DNA from: Chloroflexota bacterium
GTDB taxonomy: Bacteria; Chloroflexota; UBA11872; VXOZ01
Assembly (NCBI GenBank): GCA_958295775.1
Contig: CATQHC010000003.1
Coordinates: 62,001 to 126,000, forward strand
DNA: 64,000 nt
Reading direction: 5' to 3'
Shown here: piece after piece, positions 24,579-32,830 of the stretch
How the letters are laid out: every line of letters begins with the position of its first letter
Numbering within the stretch: the stretch's first letter is position 1
Notes under the pieces: model-generated
The model's database searches: none
What the model saw: only the letters and a program-made list of their open reading frames with translations
Told to the model about the DNA's origin: nothing
Made by a program: the position numbers and the translations under genes

Positions 24579-25935
24579 CGGTACTTGTCCTTTCACTGTT
24601 TAGGTCCAAACTACCTGCTTCAATGCTAGCTTCCTTGAAAGCGGCTTGAAGATACTGCGGATTCATCGCACGATCAAAGTAGTGCTTACGCTTTATCCAG
24701 ATAAGCCCATCTCCTTTCGAAATCAACATTACATCAATCGGGCCACCCACAGTTTCCTGCTCACCTGAAACTCTTCTCTTGAAGGATTGGAGGTTCACCA
24801 ATGCCTCAGCCACTGCAGGCAATTCACTCTTAGGCATACTCTCAATAGTGTCAATTACTGGATCAACATATCTGGTTCTCTTTAAATCGCTGAACTCGAA
24901 TGTAAACGCCTCAAATGCCTCTTCTGATGCCTTAGTAACACCCTTATTCAGGCGTTCTTTTTCCTGCTCATTTAGTCCCTGAATACTGTCGATAAGGGTC
25001 CTAGGATACTCGTCCAACAGACGCCTAAAGGCACCCAATATATCACTCCAATAGTCTGGTTCAATTCCTTCCATGAAGGATCGTACCATTTCGTCCTGGG
25101 CAAAAGGCATGATCGTTGAGGTCATCTCCACGCTAATATCTGCAGACTTATCCTCAAATTCGTACTTTAGCGTACCACCAGCTATTCCCGACACCTTGAA
25201 GGATCGTATGGAAGGAAAGATCTGCTCTTCTCCAAACCCGGCGATTACGACACCCGACTCTCCTGGCAATAGACGTGTATACGCGTATTTCGAAAGTATC
25301 CAACCCGAAAACCGAGTGAGCTTTCTGGAATCACTTTGCGTCAGATGCGAGCCAAACCTTGACTCTTTAGTATGTCGAATTACTGAACGATATTTCTTTT
25401 TCAATGAATCAGCAATAGCTGCATTTAGCCCCTTTGCATGTTTGGCATCTCTCCATAGCCGATAGTGCCTATCGATTGTTTTCGATTCGGCGACACGAAA
25501 CAACTGCTGTATTTCCTCTTGAGAAGCTGGTGTTTCAATGTTAAGACTTTCTGTGATTTGGCTTTGAATTTGCCGAACCATGTAACCAAAGTACTCGTCA
25601 AGGAAAGATCTGACATAACTCTCCTGGCTCGATTCTGGTGCCAATGTTGGCTCCGACTGAAGGAAACTGACGAACTTCTCAGCATACACTTGGATGGTTG
25701 AACATGACATATCACCCATTCGTGCCCTGAAGAGCTTGATTACCGTATCCCAGGGCACCCCCATGAAGCTTCCACTTCCATAGACCATAATCCCGACTGG
25801 ATGGTACCGTGAAAGCGCAAAAAGCTTGTTCGCAGAAGCGAAAATCTTAGGCGCGCCTTCTTGCGGAATTGTGGCAGCGCTGTCTGCAGCCAAAGCGACG
25901 GCTTCCTTATTCATAATCGCGATTTCTGCGGTCAC
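24571..25935 (-). CDS. Predicted proteasome-like Ntn-hydrolase
   Basis: 454 residues from GTG 25935 (GGAGA about 9 bases upstream). The start reads M-T-A-E-I-A-I-M-N-K-E-A-V-A-L-A-A-D-S-A. If Met is removed, Thr becomes residue 1 and Asp falls at 17 (AADSA), matching the Thr1/Asp17 pattern of proteasome beta subunits and HslV; a KIF segment follows at Lys 29 (usual Lys33). HPVGIMVYGSGSFMGVPW then resembles the HslV/proteasome AGF-G-xxA strand. The remaining ~380 residues are mixed charged helices with no named domain. The composition is clearly more AT-rich than neighbours, suggesting transfer. The family is unnamed to me; Ntn assignment is by motif alignment and needs structure. Confidence 0.65.
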   Translation of the reverse strand: MTAEIAIMNKEAVALAADSAATIPQEGAPKIFASANKLFALSRYHPVGIMVYGSGSFMGVPWDTVIKLFRARMGDMSCSTIQVYAEKFVSFLQSEPTLAPESSQESYVRSFLDEYFGYMVRQIQSQITESLNIETPASQEEIQQLFRVAESKTIDRHYRLWRDAKHAKGLNAAIADSLKKKYRSVIRHTKESRFGSHLTQSDSRKLTRFSGWILSKYAYTRLLPGESGVVIAGFGEEQIFPSIRSFKVSGIAGGTLKYEFEDKSADISVEMTSTIMPFAQDEMVRSFMEGIEPDYWSDILGAFRRLLDEYPRTLIDSIQGLNEQEKERLNKGVTKASEEAFEAFTFEFSDLKRTRYVDPVIDTIESMPKSELPAVAEALVNLQSFKRRVSGEQETVGGPIDVMLISKGDGLIWIKRKHYFDRAMNPQYLQAAFKEASIEAGSLDLNSERTSTDE

Positions 25936-26097
25936 GTTATCGATTCTCCAAGAGTAATCCTATAGACTTTATTCACAAGGAATGGGCAAGTTCAACCTCT
26001 GTGGGGTTAGTAGTCCAGTGTCGCGCCGGGCATTCAGTCTTCTTTGGCTACTACCGTGACCCACTCAAGCTTTGGTGCACATATTAGTTTATCACGC

Positions 26098-26103
26098 TAT
26101 AAG
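26098..26103 (+). promoter_or_regulatory. -10-like element just before the GT4 gene
   Basis: TATAAG sits 10 bases before the chosen ATG 26114, so a transcript would have only a few untranslated bases. No good -35 is visible. Confidence 0.35.
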
Positions 26104-26113
26104 CATAGGAATA

Positions 26114-27229
26114 ATGAAGGTTATCCAAGTCGCGCCGGTTTTCTTTGGCGCTGACGGCGTGGTGGGCGGCGGTGAGCGCTACCCGCTGGAACTGGCCAAG
26201 GCGCTGGCGGCGCTGACGCCAACCACGCTGGTTTCATTCGCCCGGCAGCCGCGGCGGTTCCGCAACGGCGACCTAGACGTGCGGCTCTATCGTCCCTGGC
26301 GCTACGTGCGCGGCAAGCGGACCAATCCCTTCAGCCTCGCCTGGCTGCCCCGGGTCATGGGCGCTAACGTGGTGCACGCGCACCAGTACCGCACCGCCGC
26401 CGCGAATCTCGCCATCGGCGTGGGACATCTGCTCGGCAAGCGCGTCTACGTCACCGATGAGGGCGGCGGCGGCCATCACTGGGGCAACCGTCTGCGCTTA
26501 GGAAGTCGGGTCGACGCCCACCTGGCGATTTCGGCATTTGCCGCTACGACTCTGCCGGAGGTCGGCAAGGAAAAGCACGTCATCTACGGCGGCGTGGACC
26601 CACGCCGCTACCTGCCCGCCGCTCGCACCGTTGTGAATCGCATCGTGTCCGTAGGCCGCATCCTGCCGCATAAGGGGTTCGACGTGCTTCTGCAGGCCGC
26701 GCGCCCGCAGTGGGACGTGCACATCGTCGGCACCGTGTACCACGACGCCTATTTCGCCCACCTCCAGCGGCTTGCGGCCCAGCGCGACCTTGCGGTAACG
26801 TTCCACACCAGCGCCAGCGACGCGGACGTGATCGGCCTCTATCAAAGCGCGGCAGTGGTGGCAACGCCTTCGGTGCTGAGAGACATGTACGGCAAGAACC
26901 AGCCCTATACCGAACTGCTCGGACTCACGACATTGGAAGCGATGGCCTGCGGCGTGCCGGTGGTCGTCTCCAAGGTGGGCGGCCTCGCTGAGATCGTCAC
27001 CCCAGGGGAGACCGGCTTCACTGTACCGCCCGGCGACCCGGCAGCATTGGGAGAGGCAATCGACCGGCTTCTCACCGACACAGCAGCACGCAACCGGCTC
27101 GGCGCGAACGCCCGCGCCGACGTGGAAGAACGCTTCACCTGGCACAAGGTCGCACAACACTGCCTGGAGATTTATCAAGGGGGAAAGAGTCGCGAGCGCG
27201 GCACTCCCTCTCCCCTTGGAGACCTTTGA
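26114..27229 (+). CDS. Glycosyltransferase family 4
   Basis: 371 residues from ATG 26114 (KVIQVAPVFFGADGVVGGGERYPLELAKAL is the GT4 N-terminal region; the frame opens at 26072). Retaining GT-B enzymes of this family move sugar from a nucleotide donor to lipid, protein or polysaccharide. Seen are NVVHAHQYRTA, VIYGGVDPRRYLP, RIVSVGRILPHKGFDVLLQA, VVATPSV, and the donor-site ELLGLTTLEAMACGVPVVVSKVGGLAEIV. Length is normal. The last 10-15 residues run into a CCCTCTCCC-type repeat, and the stop lies within it. Confidence 0.9.
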   Translation: MKVIQVAPVFFGADGVVGGGERYPLELAKALAALTPTTLVSFARQPRRFRNGDLDVRLYRPWRYVRGKRTNPFSLAWLPRVMGANVVHAHQYRTAAANLAIGVGHLLGKRVYVTDEGGGGHHWGNRLRLGSRVDAHLAISAFAATTLPEVGKEKHVIYGGVDPRRYLPAARTVVNRIVSVGRILPHKGFDVLLQAARPQWDVHIVGTVYHDAYFAHLQRLAAQRDLAVTFHTSASDADVIGLYQSAAVVATPSVLRDMYGKNQPYTELLGLTTLEAMACGVPVVVSKVGGLAEIVTPGETGFTVPPGDPAALGEAIDRLLTDTAARNRLGANARADVEERFTWHKVAQHCLEIYQGGKSRERGTPSPLGDL

Positions 27230-27245
27230 ATTACCCACATGCAGG

Positions 27246-27290
27246 CGAGAGGGACTTCCTCTCCCTAGGGAGAGGACCGAGATGAGGGGT
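27246..27290. repeat. CCTCTCCC-type element
   Basis: Palindrome CCTCTCCCTAGGGAGAGG (27258-27275), then ACCGAGATGAGGGG. Confidence 0.7.
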
Positions 27291-27380
27291 CTTTTGGTTA
27301 AAACGGTCCCTTTGCTTGTGCAAGGGCAAGACGTAACAGTGCGAAACCGGAATGCATATGAAGGGAGTTCGAGAGATTCA

Positions 27381-27465
27381 CCCTCACCCGTCGAGGGAGA
27401 GGGAACCATGCTGGTTCCGCTAGGGTTTCGCAAAGGTCTCCCTGGGAGAGGATTGGGGTGAGGGC
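27381..27465. repeat. CCTCTCCC-type element, split
   Basis: CCCTCACCCGTCGAGGGAGAGGG, then about 35 bases, then CTCCCTGGGAGAGGATTGGGGTGAGGG: two nested halves. Confidence 0.65.
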
Positions 27466-27582
27466 AAAATCCTTGAGCAAATTGGCTTCGCAGCTCTGAT
27501 ATGATCTTGCTATTTCATTTCAAGGTAGCGGGCATTGGGAGCCATATACAGCGCGAAGCCACGTCTCTTAGGATTCTTAGGG

Positions 27583-27610
27583 GTAGGGGCACGACATGTC
27601 GTGCCCCTAC
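27583..27610. repeat. 28-base perfect palindrome, copy 4
   Basis: Identical to copy 1 over all 28 bases. Confidence 0.85.
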
Positions 27611-27749
27611 GGATCAATTCTTGTTTGCGAAGCGACGGTTCACAATGAGAGTCAGTTTTCACTAGCCGACCCAGATTCGCCGTTCTCGCCAACTTGCGCC
27701 GAGCTATTCTATAACAGACAAGTCACGCCAACTAACCAAAGGGAATTAC

Positions 27750-28913
27750 ATGAGCACACCACCCAACACACCCTACGATCTCGTCATCCACGCCGGACGC
27801 GTCGTGTGTCCTGCAATGGGTCTGGACGGACCCGGCGCCGTGGCGGTGCGCGGCGACCGCATTGCCGCCGTGCTGGATGCCGCGGCAAGCGCCGCGCTTA
27901 CTCCAGAATCAGCGCGGCAGACCCTCTCTTTTGCCGATAGTATTCTGCTGCCCGGCCTCGTGGACATGCACGCGCATCCGGCGCTCTCGGGCTCCAAGTA
28001 CGGCATCGATCCCGATACGCATATCCTGCCGTACGGTTCGACCACAATTCTCTCCCAGGGCGACGCGGGTGCGCACAATTGGGCGCGCTACAAGCAGGAG
28101 ACCGTTGCGGGCAGCCGCACGCGCATACGCATGGCCCTCAATCTCTCCGCCACGGGTGAGTCCAACGAGGAAGGCTGCTTTGCGAATCTCGCCGACGCCG
28201 ACGTTGACGCCTGCGCGGCGACCGTGAGGCAAGACCCGGAATTCATCTGGGGCATTGCATTGAATGTAGGGCCGACAAACTGCCGCGACAACGACCCCCG
28301 CGAGATCATGGCCCGCGGCCTGGCCGCCGCCGACCGCACCGGCAGACCCTTGCTCGTAGGCCAGCGCCGCCACGATGATTGGTCGCTGGATGAGCAATTC
28401 GACCTGTTGCGTCCCGGTGACGTGGTGACCTACTGTTTTCACGCCCGGGGCGGGAACCCCGTGGCCGACGGCCGCGTGCGGGACAGCGTGTGGGCCGCCC
28501 GCGAGCGCGGCATCATCTTCGATCTCGGCCATGGCTTTGATTCGTTCAGCTTCGACGTTGCCACGACCGCCATTGGTGATGGCTTCCTGCCGGATACGAT
28601 CTCCAGCGACGTCTACGCCCGCCACGTGAGCGTGTCGCCGCGCCACCATCTGCCGCTGGTCATGTCCAAGCTCCGCGCCGCCGGCATGCAGGAGGCCGAC
28701 ATCTGGCCCCGCGTGACAAGCCGCCCCGCCGCGCTCCTCGGTATGGAGAACGAGATCGGTACGCTCGCGGTCGGCGCCTGCGCCGACCTGGCCGTGCTCC
28801 GCTGGCACGCCGAGCCGCAGACCCACCGCGACGCCGCCGGCAATGAACGCACTGGCGGCGTGTGGGAACCGGAGCTCACCGTACGCGGCGGCAAGATCGT
28901 CGGCAACCCGTAA
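27750..28913 (+). CDS. Amidohydrolase (deacetylase/dihydroorotase-like)
   Basis: 387 residues. Composite of a small beta domain and TIM barrel: DLVIHAGRVVCPAMG, ILLPGLVDMHAHP (metal-binding HxH at about 75), a long barrel with metal-site candidates (LLVGQRRH, VVTYCFHARGG, IIFDLGHGFDSF), ending with ISSDVYA (Asp likely at the metal site) and IGTLAVGACADLAVL plus GGKIV. The family cuts C-N bonds of amides, amidines or acetylated sugars. The usual carboxylated lysine is not assignable with certainty. Substrate unknown; the next gene begins 13 bases later. Confidence 0.85.
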   Translation: MSTPPNTPYDLVIHAGRVVCPAMGLDGPGAVAVRGDRIAAVLDAAASAALTPESARQTLSFADSILLPGLVDMHAHPALSGSKYGIDPDTHILPYGSTTILSQGDAGAHNWARYKQETVAGSRTRIRMALNLSATGESNEEGCFANLADADVDACAATVRQDPEFIWGIALNVGPTNCRDNDPREIMARGLAAADRTGRPLLVGQRRHDDWSLDEQFDLLRPGDVVTYCFHARGGNPVADGRVRDSVWAARERGIIFDLGHGFDSFSFDVATTAIGDGFLPDTISSDVYARHVSVSPRHHLPLVMSKLRAAGMQEADIWPRVTSRPAALLGMENEIGTLAVGACADLAVLRWHAEPQTHRDAAGNERTGGVWEPELTVRGGKIVGNP

Positions 28914-28926
28914 CAACGCTCCTTGA

Positions 28927-29763
28927 GTGCCAGCAACGGCAGCCAACAACCGCAAGAGGCTACACGTGGGTTTCCGAGACACTTCTGACTACACACCGGT
29001 TGCACCGCACTATGATGCAACGCGCAACATTCCTGAAAGTCTCCTGCAGTTGTGCTACCAACGCATTTTCGCGCAGGCAGACTTCCCCAGAAAGGGACGC
29101 CTTCTCGATGCGGGCTGCGGCACGGCGCAGGTGTCGCTGCCGTTGATCAAGAGCGGTTACGGTGTGGTTGGGGTGGATGCATCAGCGGCTATGCTTGAGA
29201 TCGCCCGCCGGAAACTAGCGCCTGGCGATGCCGCAGAATTCAGGGTGGGCGATGTTCGGTCGCTTGGAGAACCGGATAGTTCCTTCGATGGGGTCGTCGT
29301 TTCTAAGCTCTTTCAGCATGTTGGCAACTGGCAGTCAGCCGTTGACGAACTGATACGGGTCACAAAGGACGGCGGCCTATTCATGCACATCAACGAGAAG
29401 GGCGCATTCAAGCATGCGGTCAGGAGGCAGTTTTCCGCCAGGTGTCGCGAACGGGGCTACACCGACCTTTACGTGGGCATCAGAGACCGCAGTCAACTCG
29501 GCGCATACCTGATTGCACAAGGGGCGGCGGCGCTTACCCTCGACACACAGGACCTCGCTTGGGAGAAAACTATTACGTACGGGACTGCGCTTGAACACCT
29601 GCGGCTAAAGCTCCATTCGGAGTACTGGGCGCTGCCTGACGAGGTGTACGATCTAGTCCTACAAGAGGTACAAGCATGGGTGCGCGCACAGTCTGAGGGC
29701 GAGAACACAGTCGAAACGATGCGACCTAATCTGGTGGCTGAAGTATTCATTATCAGGAAGTGA
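28927..29763 (+). CDS. Class I SAM-dependent methyltransferase
   Basis: 278 residues from GTG 28927. Motif I LLDAGCGTAQVSLPLI (about 58-73), GVDASAAMLEIARRKLAP (acidic loop, motif II), FRVGDVRSLGEPDSSFDGVVVSKLFQHV (motif III) and GGLFMHINEKG are standard. Such enzymes methylate small molecules, proteins or nucleic acids using S-adenosylmethionine. The N-terminal segment (SDYTPVAPHYDATRNIP) is UbiE-like. Follows the amidohydrolase by 13 bases and may share its transcript. Confidence 0.9.
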   Translation: MPATAANNRKRLHVGFRDTSDYTPVAPHYDATRNIPESLLQLCYQRIFAQADFPRKGRLLDAGCGTAQVSLPLIKSGYGVVGVDASAAMLEIARRKLAPGDAAEFRVGDVRSLGEPDSSFDGVVVSKLFQHVGNWQSAVDELIRVTKDGGLFMHINEKGAFKHAVRRQFSARCRERGYTDLYVGIRDRSQLGAYLIAQGAAALTLDTQDLAWEKTITYGTALEHLRLKLHSEYWALPDEVYDLVLQEVQAWVRAQSEGENTVETMRPNLVAEVFIIRK

Positions 29764-29847
29764 TAGCCGACCGGCGGTACCTCTGCGCAAGGAGAGGTTT
29801 GCGTAACTCTGACAAGCACGCGAGATTAGGCCGGTACGGTAAAGACT

Positions 29848-29886
29848 CACCCTCACCCCGGCCCTCTCCATCGAGAGAGAGGGTGC
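29848..29886. repeat. CCCTCTCCC-type element
   Basis: Reverse orientation of the common form; hairpin CCCTCTCC/GAGAGAGGG. Confidence 0.6.
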
Positions 29887-29920
29887 AGAATGCGTGAAAG
29901 AGTGAAGGCGGAGCGGCTCC

Positions 29921-29982
29921 GGTTTCCTCTCCTGGGGGAGAGGGTTAGAGCCTGCCCCGCACTTGATACGGGGTTGAGGGGA
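29921..29982. repeat. CCCTCTCCC-type element with insertion
   Basis: Stem CCTCTCC/GGAGAGG with the GGGTTGAGGGG tail displaced by about 24 bases carrying GCCCCGCACTTGATACGGG, a hairpin of its own. Confidence 0.55.
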
Positions 29983-30102
29983 ATCTTCTCACCTGCCGGC
30001 CTGAGTTGTGCAAGAGTCTCCCATGGTAAACCGCATGCGCTGGCTTTCGGCTTGAGCCGGCATGACGGACTCTAAACCAGGTTGTGACTAACCAACGGCG
30101 CG

Positions 30103-30867
30103 TTACACCCCGGCTTGAACCCAGGCGCAGAGCCGGCGGTCGAGGAACTCTATGAAGGCATAGAGCGTTAGTCCCATAACGGCCATGGCGACGATCCCCG
30201 CGTACATGGCGGCGTAGTCCACCCGTCCCCACGACTGCACGATAATGAAATAGCCCAGGCCGTTGTGGGTGGCAAAGGTCTCCGTGAAGAAGAGCACCGC
30301 AATCGCCGTGCCGCTGGTAATGCGCAGCGCGCTCAGAATAGACGGCAGCACGGCCGGGAAGTAAACATGCCGCAGCAGGTGGCGGCGGCGCGCCCCCAGC
30401 GAGCGCACGGACAGGATCAACTCCGGCCGCACCGCATAGGCGGCGTCGCGCGTGAGCACGAGGATTTGAAAATAGAGGATCAGACTGATGATGAAGATCT
30501 TCGAGGCTTCGCCCACGCCCAGAAAGAGCATGATGATGGGCAGCAGCACGATCTTGGGCACCGGGTAGATGAGGTAGATGAGCGGGCTGAAGATGCGGTC
30601 GATCATGGGCGCTTGGCCCACGGCCATGCCCGCGGGCGCCGCGAGAATCACGGCGATGATGATGCTCAGCACCACGCGGTAGGCGCTGTAGAGCACGTGC
30701 TCCCACAGGCCGCCGGCCCACTCCCGCGCGAAAGCCTGCGCCACTACCCACGGCACCGGCAAGATCGGATTCGCGAGTACCAATGCGAACAACGCCCACA
30801 CCGCCACCAACGCCACCACCGCGGCGATCAGAAACGGCAGCGTAATGCGGGAACGCGGTGCGACCAT
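30103..30867 (-). CDS. ABC transporter permease, NitT/TauT (SsuC-like) type
   Basis: 254 residues with six hydrophobic helices. The family EAA loop is visible: VRSLGARRRHLLRHVYFPAVLPSILSALRI (about 155-185). Also LPILPVPWVVAQAF near the start and GLGYFIIVQSWGRVDYAAMYAGI near the end, as in permeases for aliphatic sulfonates, taurine, nitrate or thiamine precursors. Partner ATPase and binding protein genes are not present next to it; on both sides lie unrelated genes. Its function as transporter would need genes elsewhere. Confidence 0.88.
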   Translation of the reverse strand: MVAPRSRITLPFLIAAVVALVAVWALFALVLANPILPVPWVVAQAFAREWAGGLWEHVLYSAYRVVLSIIIAVILAAPAGMAVGQAPMIDRIFSPLIYLIYPVPKIVLLPIIMLFLGVGEASKIFIISLILYFQILVLTRDAAYAVRPELILSVRSLGARRRHLLRHVYFPAVLPSILSALRITSGTAIAVLFFTETFATHNGLGYFIIVQSWGRVDYAAMYAGIVAMAVMGLTLYAFIEFLDRRLCAWVQAGV

Positions 30868-30932
30868 AGCGATTACCTATTATCCACCCGGTGGCAGAGA
30901 CACTCGTTACGCAGACCAAGCGCAAAGGTTGC

Positions 30933-31304
30933 TCACCGAGAATCCTTCCGCTCAGCATTTTCGAGCTCGGCTTGCACTTGCAACAGATGAGGCTTCACGG
31001 TGGGCATATCCACCGTTGCCACCTGCCAGACGCGTTCCACGATGACGCCAGGGTACTGATGTATCAACACGTCGCGCAAGCCGGAAATTCTACGCCATGG
31101 GATGTCAGGGTACCGCGATCGCACGGCTTGTGGCACATGCTTTGCGGCCTCCCCAATCACCTCCAATCGGCGGAATACTGCGTCCTGCAACAAAGAATTC
31201 GCCGCGAATTCGTCTGCAGTCACGCCTGCACAGTACCTCTCTATTTTCTCAATGCACTCCAACATGTCCTGCACGTAGAGTGCGACGCTCCGTTCTCCAC
31301 TCAT
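30933..31304 (-). CDS. hepT: HepT-like ribonuclease toxin (DUF86)
   Basis: 123 residues of the HEPN toxin family. Key motif RDVLIHQY (R-x4-H-x-Y) is present, with helices (QDMLECIEKIERYC, LLQDAVFRRLEVIGEAAKHV) as expected. In HepT/MntA modules the toxin is an RNase and the tyrosine of this motif is AMPylated by the antitoxin. Its start overlaps the last 4 bases of the nucleotidyltransferase gene, giving a tight operon (antitoxin first). Confidence 0.88.
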   Translation of the reverse strand: MSGERSVALYVQDMLECIEKIERYCAGVTADEFAANSLLQDAVFRRLEVIGEAAKHVPQAVRSRYPDIPWRRISGLRDVLIHQYPGVIVERVWQVATVDMPTVKPHLLQVQAELENAERKDSR

Positions 31305-31612
31305 AGGATCGGAACCTCATCCCGGAGAATCCGGTCGCGCAAACGCGGCTTTATGGCAGCATATTCCACAAGGTCAACGGACCGCCCCAGTACGTCCTCC
31401 AGTTCAAGCTTTATCCCAATGAAATCGAGCAGGCTTGCCTGCCCGTCTAGCTCGATGAGAATATCAACGTCGCTCTCCGGGGTTGCCTCACCGCGCCCAT
31501 ACGACCCGAAGACTCCGGCGCGCGTGACGCCGTGCCGGTGCAACACGGGCAGGACAATTTCTCGGATTTCCGCAACAGCGGTCACCTGTTCGCTATGAGA
31601 TGCAGCACTCAT
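31301..31612 (-). CDS. mntA: MntA-like nucleotidyltransferase antitoxin
   Basis: 103 residues from ATG 31612 (GTGAGGA upstream; an in-frame GTG 12 bases further out). The minimal nucleotidyltransferase motif GSYGRGEATPESDVDIL (GS-x10-DVD) is present, with VLPVLHRHGVTRAGVFGSY before and a short C-terminal half (LLDFIGIKLELEDVLGRSVDLV). MntA silences HepT by adding AMP to it. Overlaps hepT by 4 bases. Confidence 0.88.
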   Translation of the reverse strand: MSAASHSEQVTAVAEIREIVLPVLHRHGVTRAGVFGSYGRGEATPESDVDILIELDGQASLLDFIGIKLELEDVLGRSVDLVEYAAIKPRLRDRILRDEVPIL

Positions 31613-31683
31613 CGCATTCCTCACTTGCCGGATACCACCGCGGCGATGCCTGCCACGGTGACTGTTCCCCGTTCAGAGACCAC

Positions 31684-31932
31684 TTACTCCCCGGTCAACT
31701 CTGGAATCCGCTCCGCAAACTCCTGCGCCAGTTTGATAGCAGTTTCTCTGTCGCCCTGCGCCAGTTCGCCGTCTATCACAGGCTCCAGGAGATAGTCCTT
31801 TATCGGCTTGATCCACGGCCCCGGACCGCGGTCAAACATCACCATAGGATCGTTGCCGTCAAGGGGGGCTCTTCAGTTGCGCCACGTCTTCCTGGGCCTG
31901 GAGTTTGCCGCAACGGGCTTCAGGATGATTGC
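31684..31932 (-). pseudogene. Decayed second copy of the 3' end of the CCA-adding enzyme gene
   Basis: This stretch is homologous to 32831-33082, the last ~83 codons of the complete gene, in the same orientation. Conserved text includes MFDRGPGPWIKPIKDYLLE and IDGELAQGDRETAIKLAQEFAE, ending in its own stop (TAA, 31684-31686). One added base in a run of six G's near 31862-31867 (three to four in the intact copy) breaks the frame before DGND. No start or N-terminal part is present. The two copies are roughly 75-80% alike by eye. Confidence 0.85.
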
Positions 31933-31983
31933 CACAGGCCACGTCATCAGGTTCGAGAGCAGCCCGGCCGCTATCCGGCGCCT

Positions 31984-32400
31984 TCATTCAACAAGGACAC
32001 GCAAGAAGTCCCGCGGGCTGACGATAGCCACTCCCTGATGCCGGCCGAGCCCTTGGAGATCCCTATCTCCAGTAACCAGGTAGTCGGCTCCTCCTTTCGC
32101 TGCGGAGGCAAGCACCTGGTCATCTTCCAGGTGGGCAGCTACCCGGGGTACGCGTTCTGCTACCGAGACCACCGTAGCGTAATTGAGGACGGCCGCCGTG
32201 TAGTCGGCAATTGCCTCGCGCGACAAGCGCTCCGCAAAGTACGGCTTCATCAAGACGCGCTCTAGTTCGCCGAGAATGTACGGGGAAAGAACTACAAGAA
32301 ACCCCCCAGCAAACCATACTTCAATTACCTGCGCGATTGTGCTGTCCGAGGCTGTCGCTCCAGACGCTAAGACGTTGGTATCCAGCGTGACAGTGATCAC
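31984..32400 (-). CDS. PIN-domain toxin (PIN_3 type)
   Basis: 138 residues. PIN nuclease acidic residues can be placed: D7 (LDTNVL), E45 (YILGELERVL), D93/D94 (HLEDDQVL) and D112/D114 (TGDRDLQ). The family cuts RNA with Mg2+ and pairs with an antitoxin. Its ATG overlaps the antitoxin stop by 4 bases. Together with the next gene it forms a type II module. Confidence 0.88.
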   Translation of the reverse strand: MITVTLDTNVLASGATASDSTIAQVIEVWFAGGFLVVLSPYILGELERVLMKPYFAERLSREAIADYTAAVLNYATVVSVAERVPRVAAHLEDDQVLASAAKGGADYLVTGDRDLQGLGRHQGVAIVSPRDFLRVLVE

Positions 32401-32714
32401 GTCGATGTATCGGCGTCTCGCGCGGCTCGATTTTCTCGGCGCACTTCCTCGATTGCACGAGCAACCTCCCGCTCGATCTCCTCGCTTGGCACCCCTGTGA
32501 ATGGCTCGCGCATTTGCGCAAGAACTCTAAACCGTTCCTGCCTCTCGGCCTCGATCCTCTCTAGATGTGCGAGGTCGGACGGAGAGACGAAAGCTGCAAC
32601 GGGGATGCCACTGCGTTCGATTATCACACGGGTCTTCTTGTCAAAAACCTCATTGAGCAACCCGCTCAATTGCTGTCGCGCTTCCGACGCCTTCACCCTT
32701 CGCAGAAGTGCCAT
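32397..32714 (-). CDS. Phd/YefM-type antitoxin
   Basis: 105 residues. The N-terminal half (VKASEARQQLSGLLNEVFDKKTRVIIERSGIPVAAFVSPSDLAHLERI) is the Phd/YefM DNA-binding fold; the charged C-terminus (PSEEIEREVARAIEEVRRENRA) should bind and inactivate the PIN toxin. AAAGGAGG lies 6 bases before the ATG, the strongest ribosome binding site in this stretch. The 24-base operator lies just upstream. Confidence 0.88.
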   Translation of the reverse strand: MALLRRVKASEARQQLSGLLNEVFDKKTRVIIERSGIPVAAFVSPSDLAHLERIEAERQERFRVLAQMREPFTGVPSEEIEREVARAIEEVRRENRAARDADTST

Positions 32715-32736
32715 CAGTTGCCTCCTTTCTTTTTAT

Positions 32737-32760
32737 GTACTATATTGTACGTTATAGTAC
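32737..32760 (-). promoter_or_regulatory. Operator dyad of the PIN/Phd module
   Basis: Perfect arms GTACTATA and TATAGTAC with an 8-base spacer, centred 34 bases before the antitoxin ATG. The arms contain a TATAGT -10-like hexamer. Phd/YefM antitoxins commonly bind such dyads to repress their own operon. Confidence 0.7.
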
Positions 32761-32830
32761 AAGTCTGTTCATTTGGCGACGGCTGTGGTCGGCCTAACCC
32801 TCGTCGCTGCCCAGAGCGAGTAGTATCACC

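Larger units (their letters stand above)
27230..27749. other. Repeat-rich spacer before the amidohydrolase gene
   Basis: Contains several partial CCCTCTCCC-type elements (27246-27290, 27381-27465) and a full palindrome at 27583-27610. No gene supported. Confidence 0.6.
29764..30102. other. Spacer with two CCCTCTCCC-type elements
   Basis: Elements at 29848-29886 (CCCTCACCCCGGCCCTCTCC..AGAGAGAGGG) and 29921-29982 (CCTCTCCTGGGGGAGAGGGTT..GGGTTGAGGGG, the second split by an AGAGCCTGCCCCGCACTTGATACG insert). No gene supported. Both neighbouring genes end here. Confidence 0.6.
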
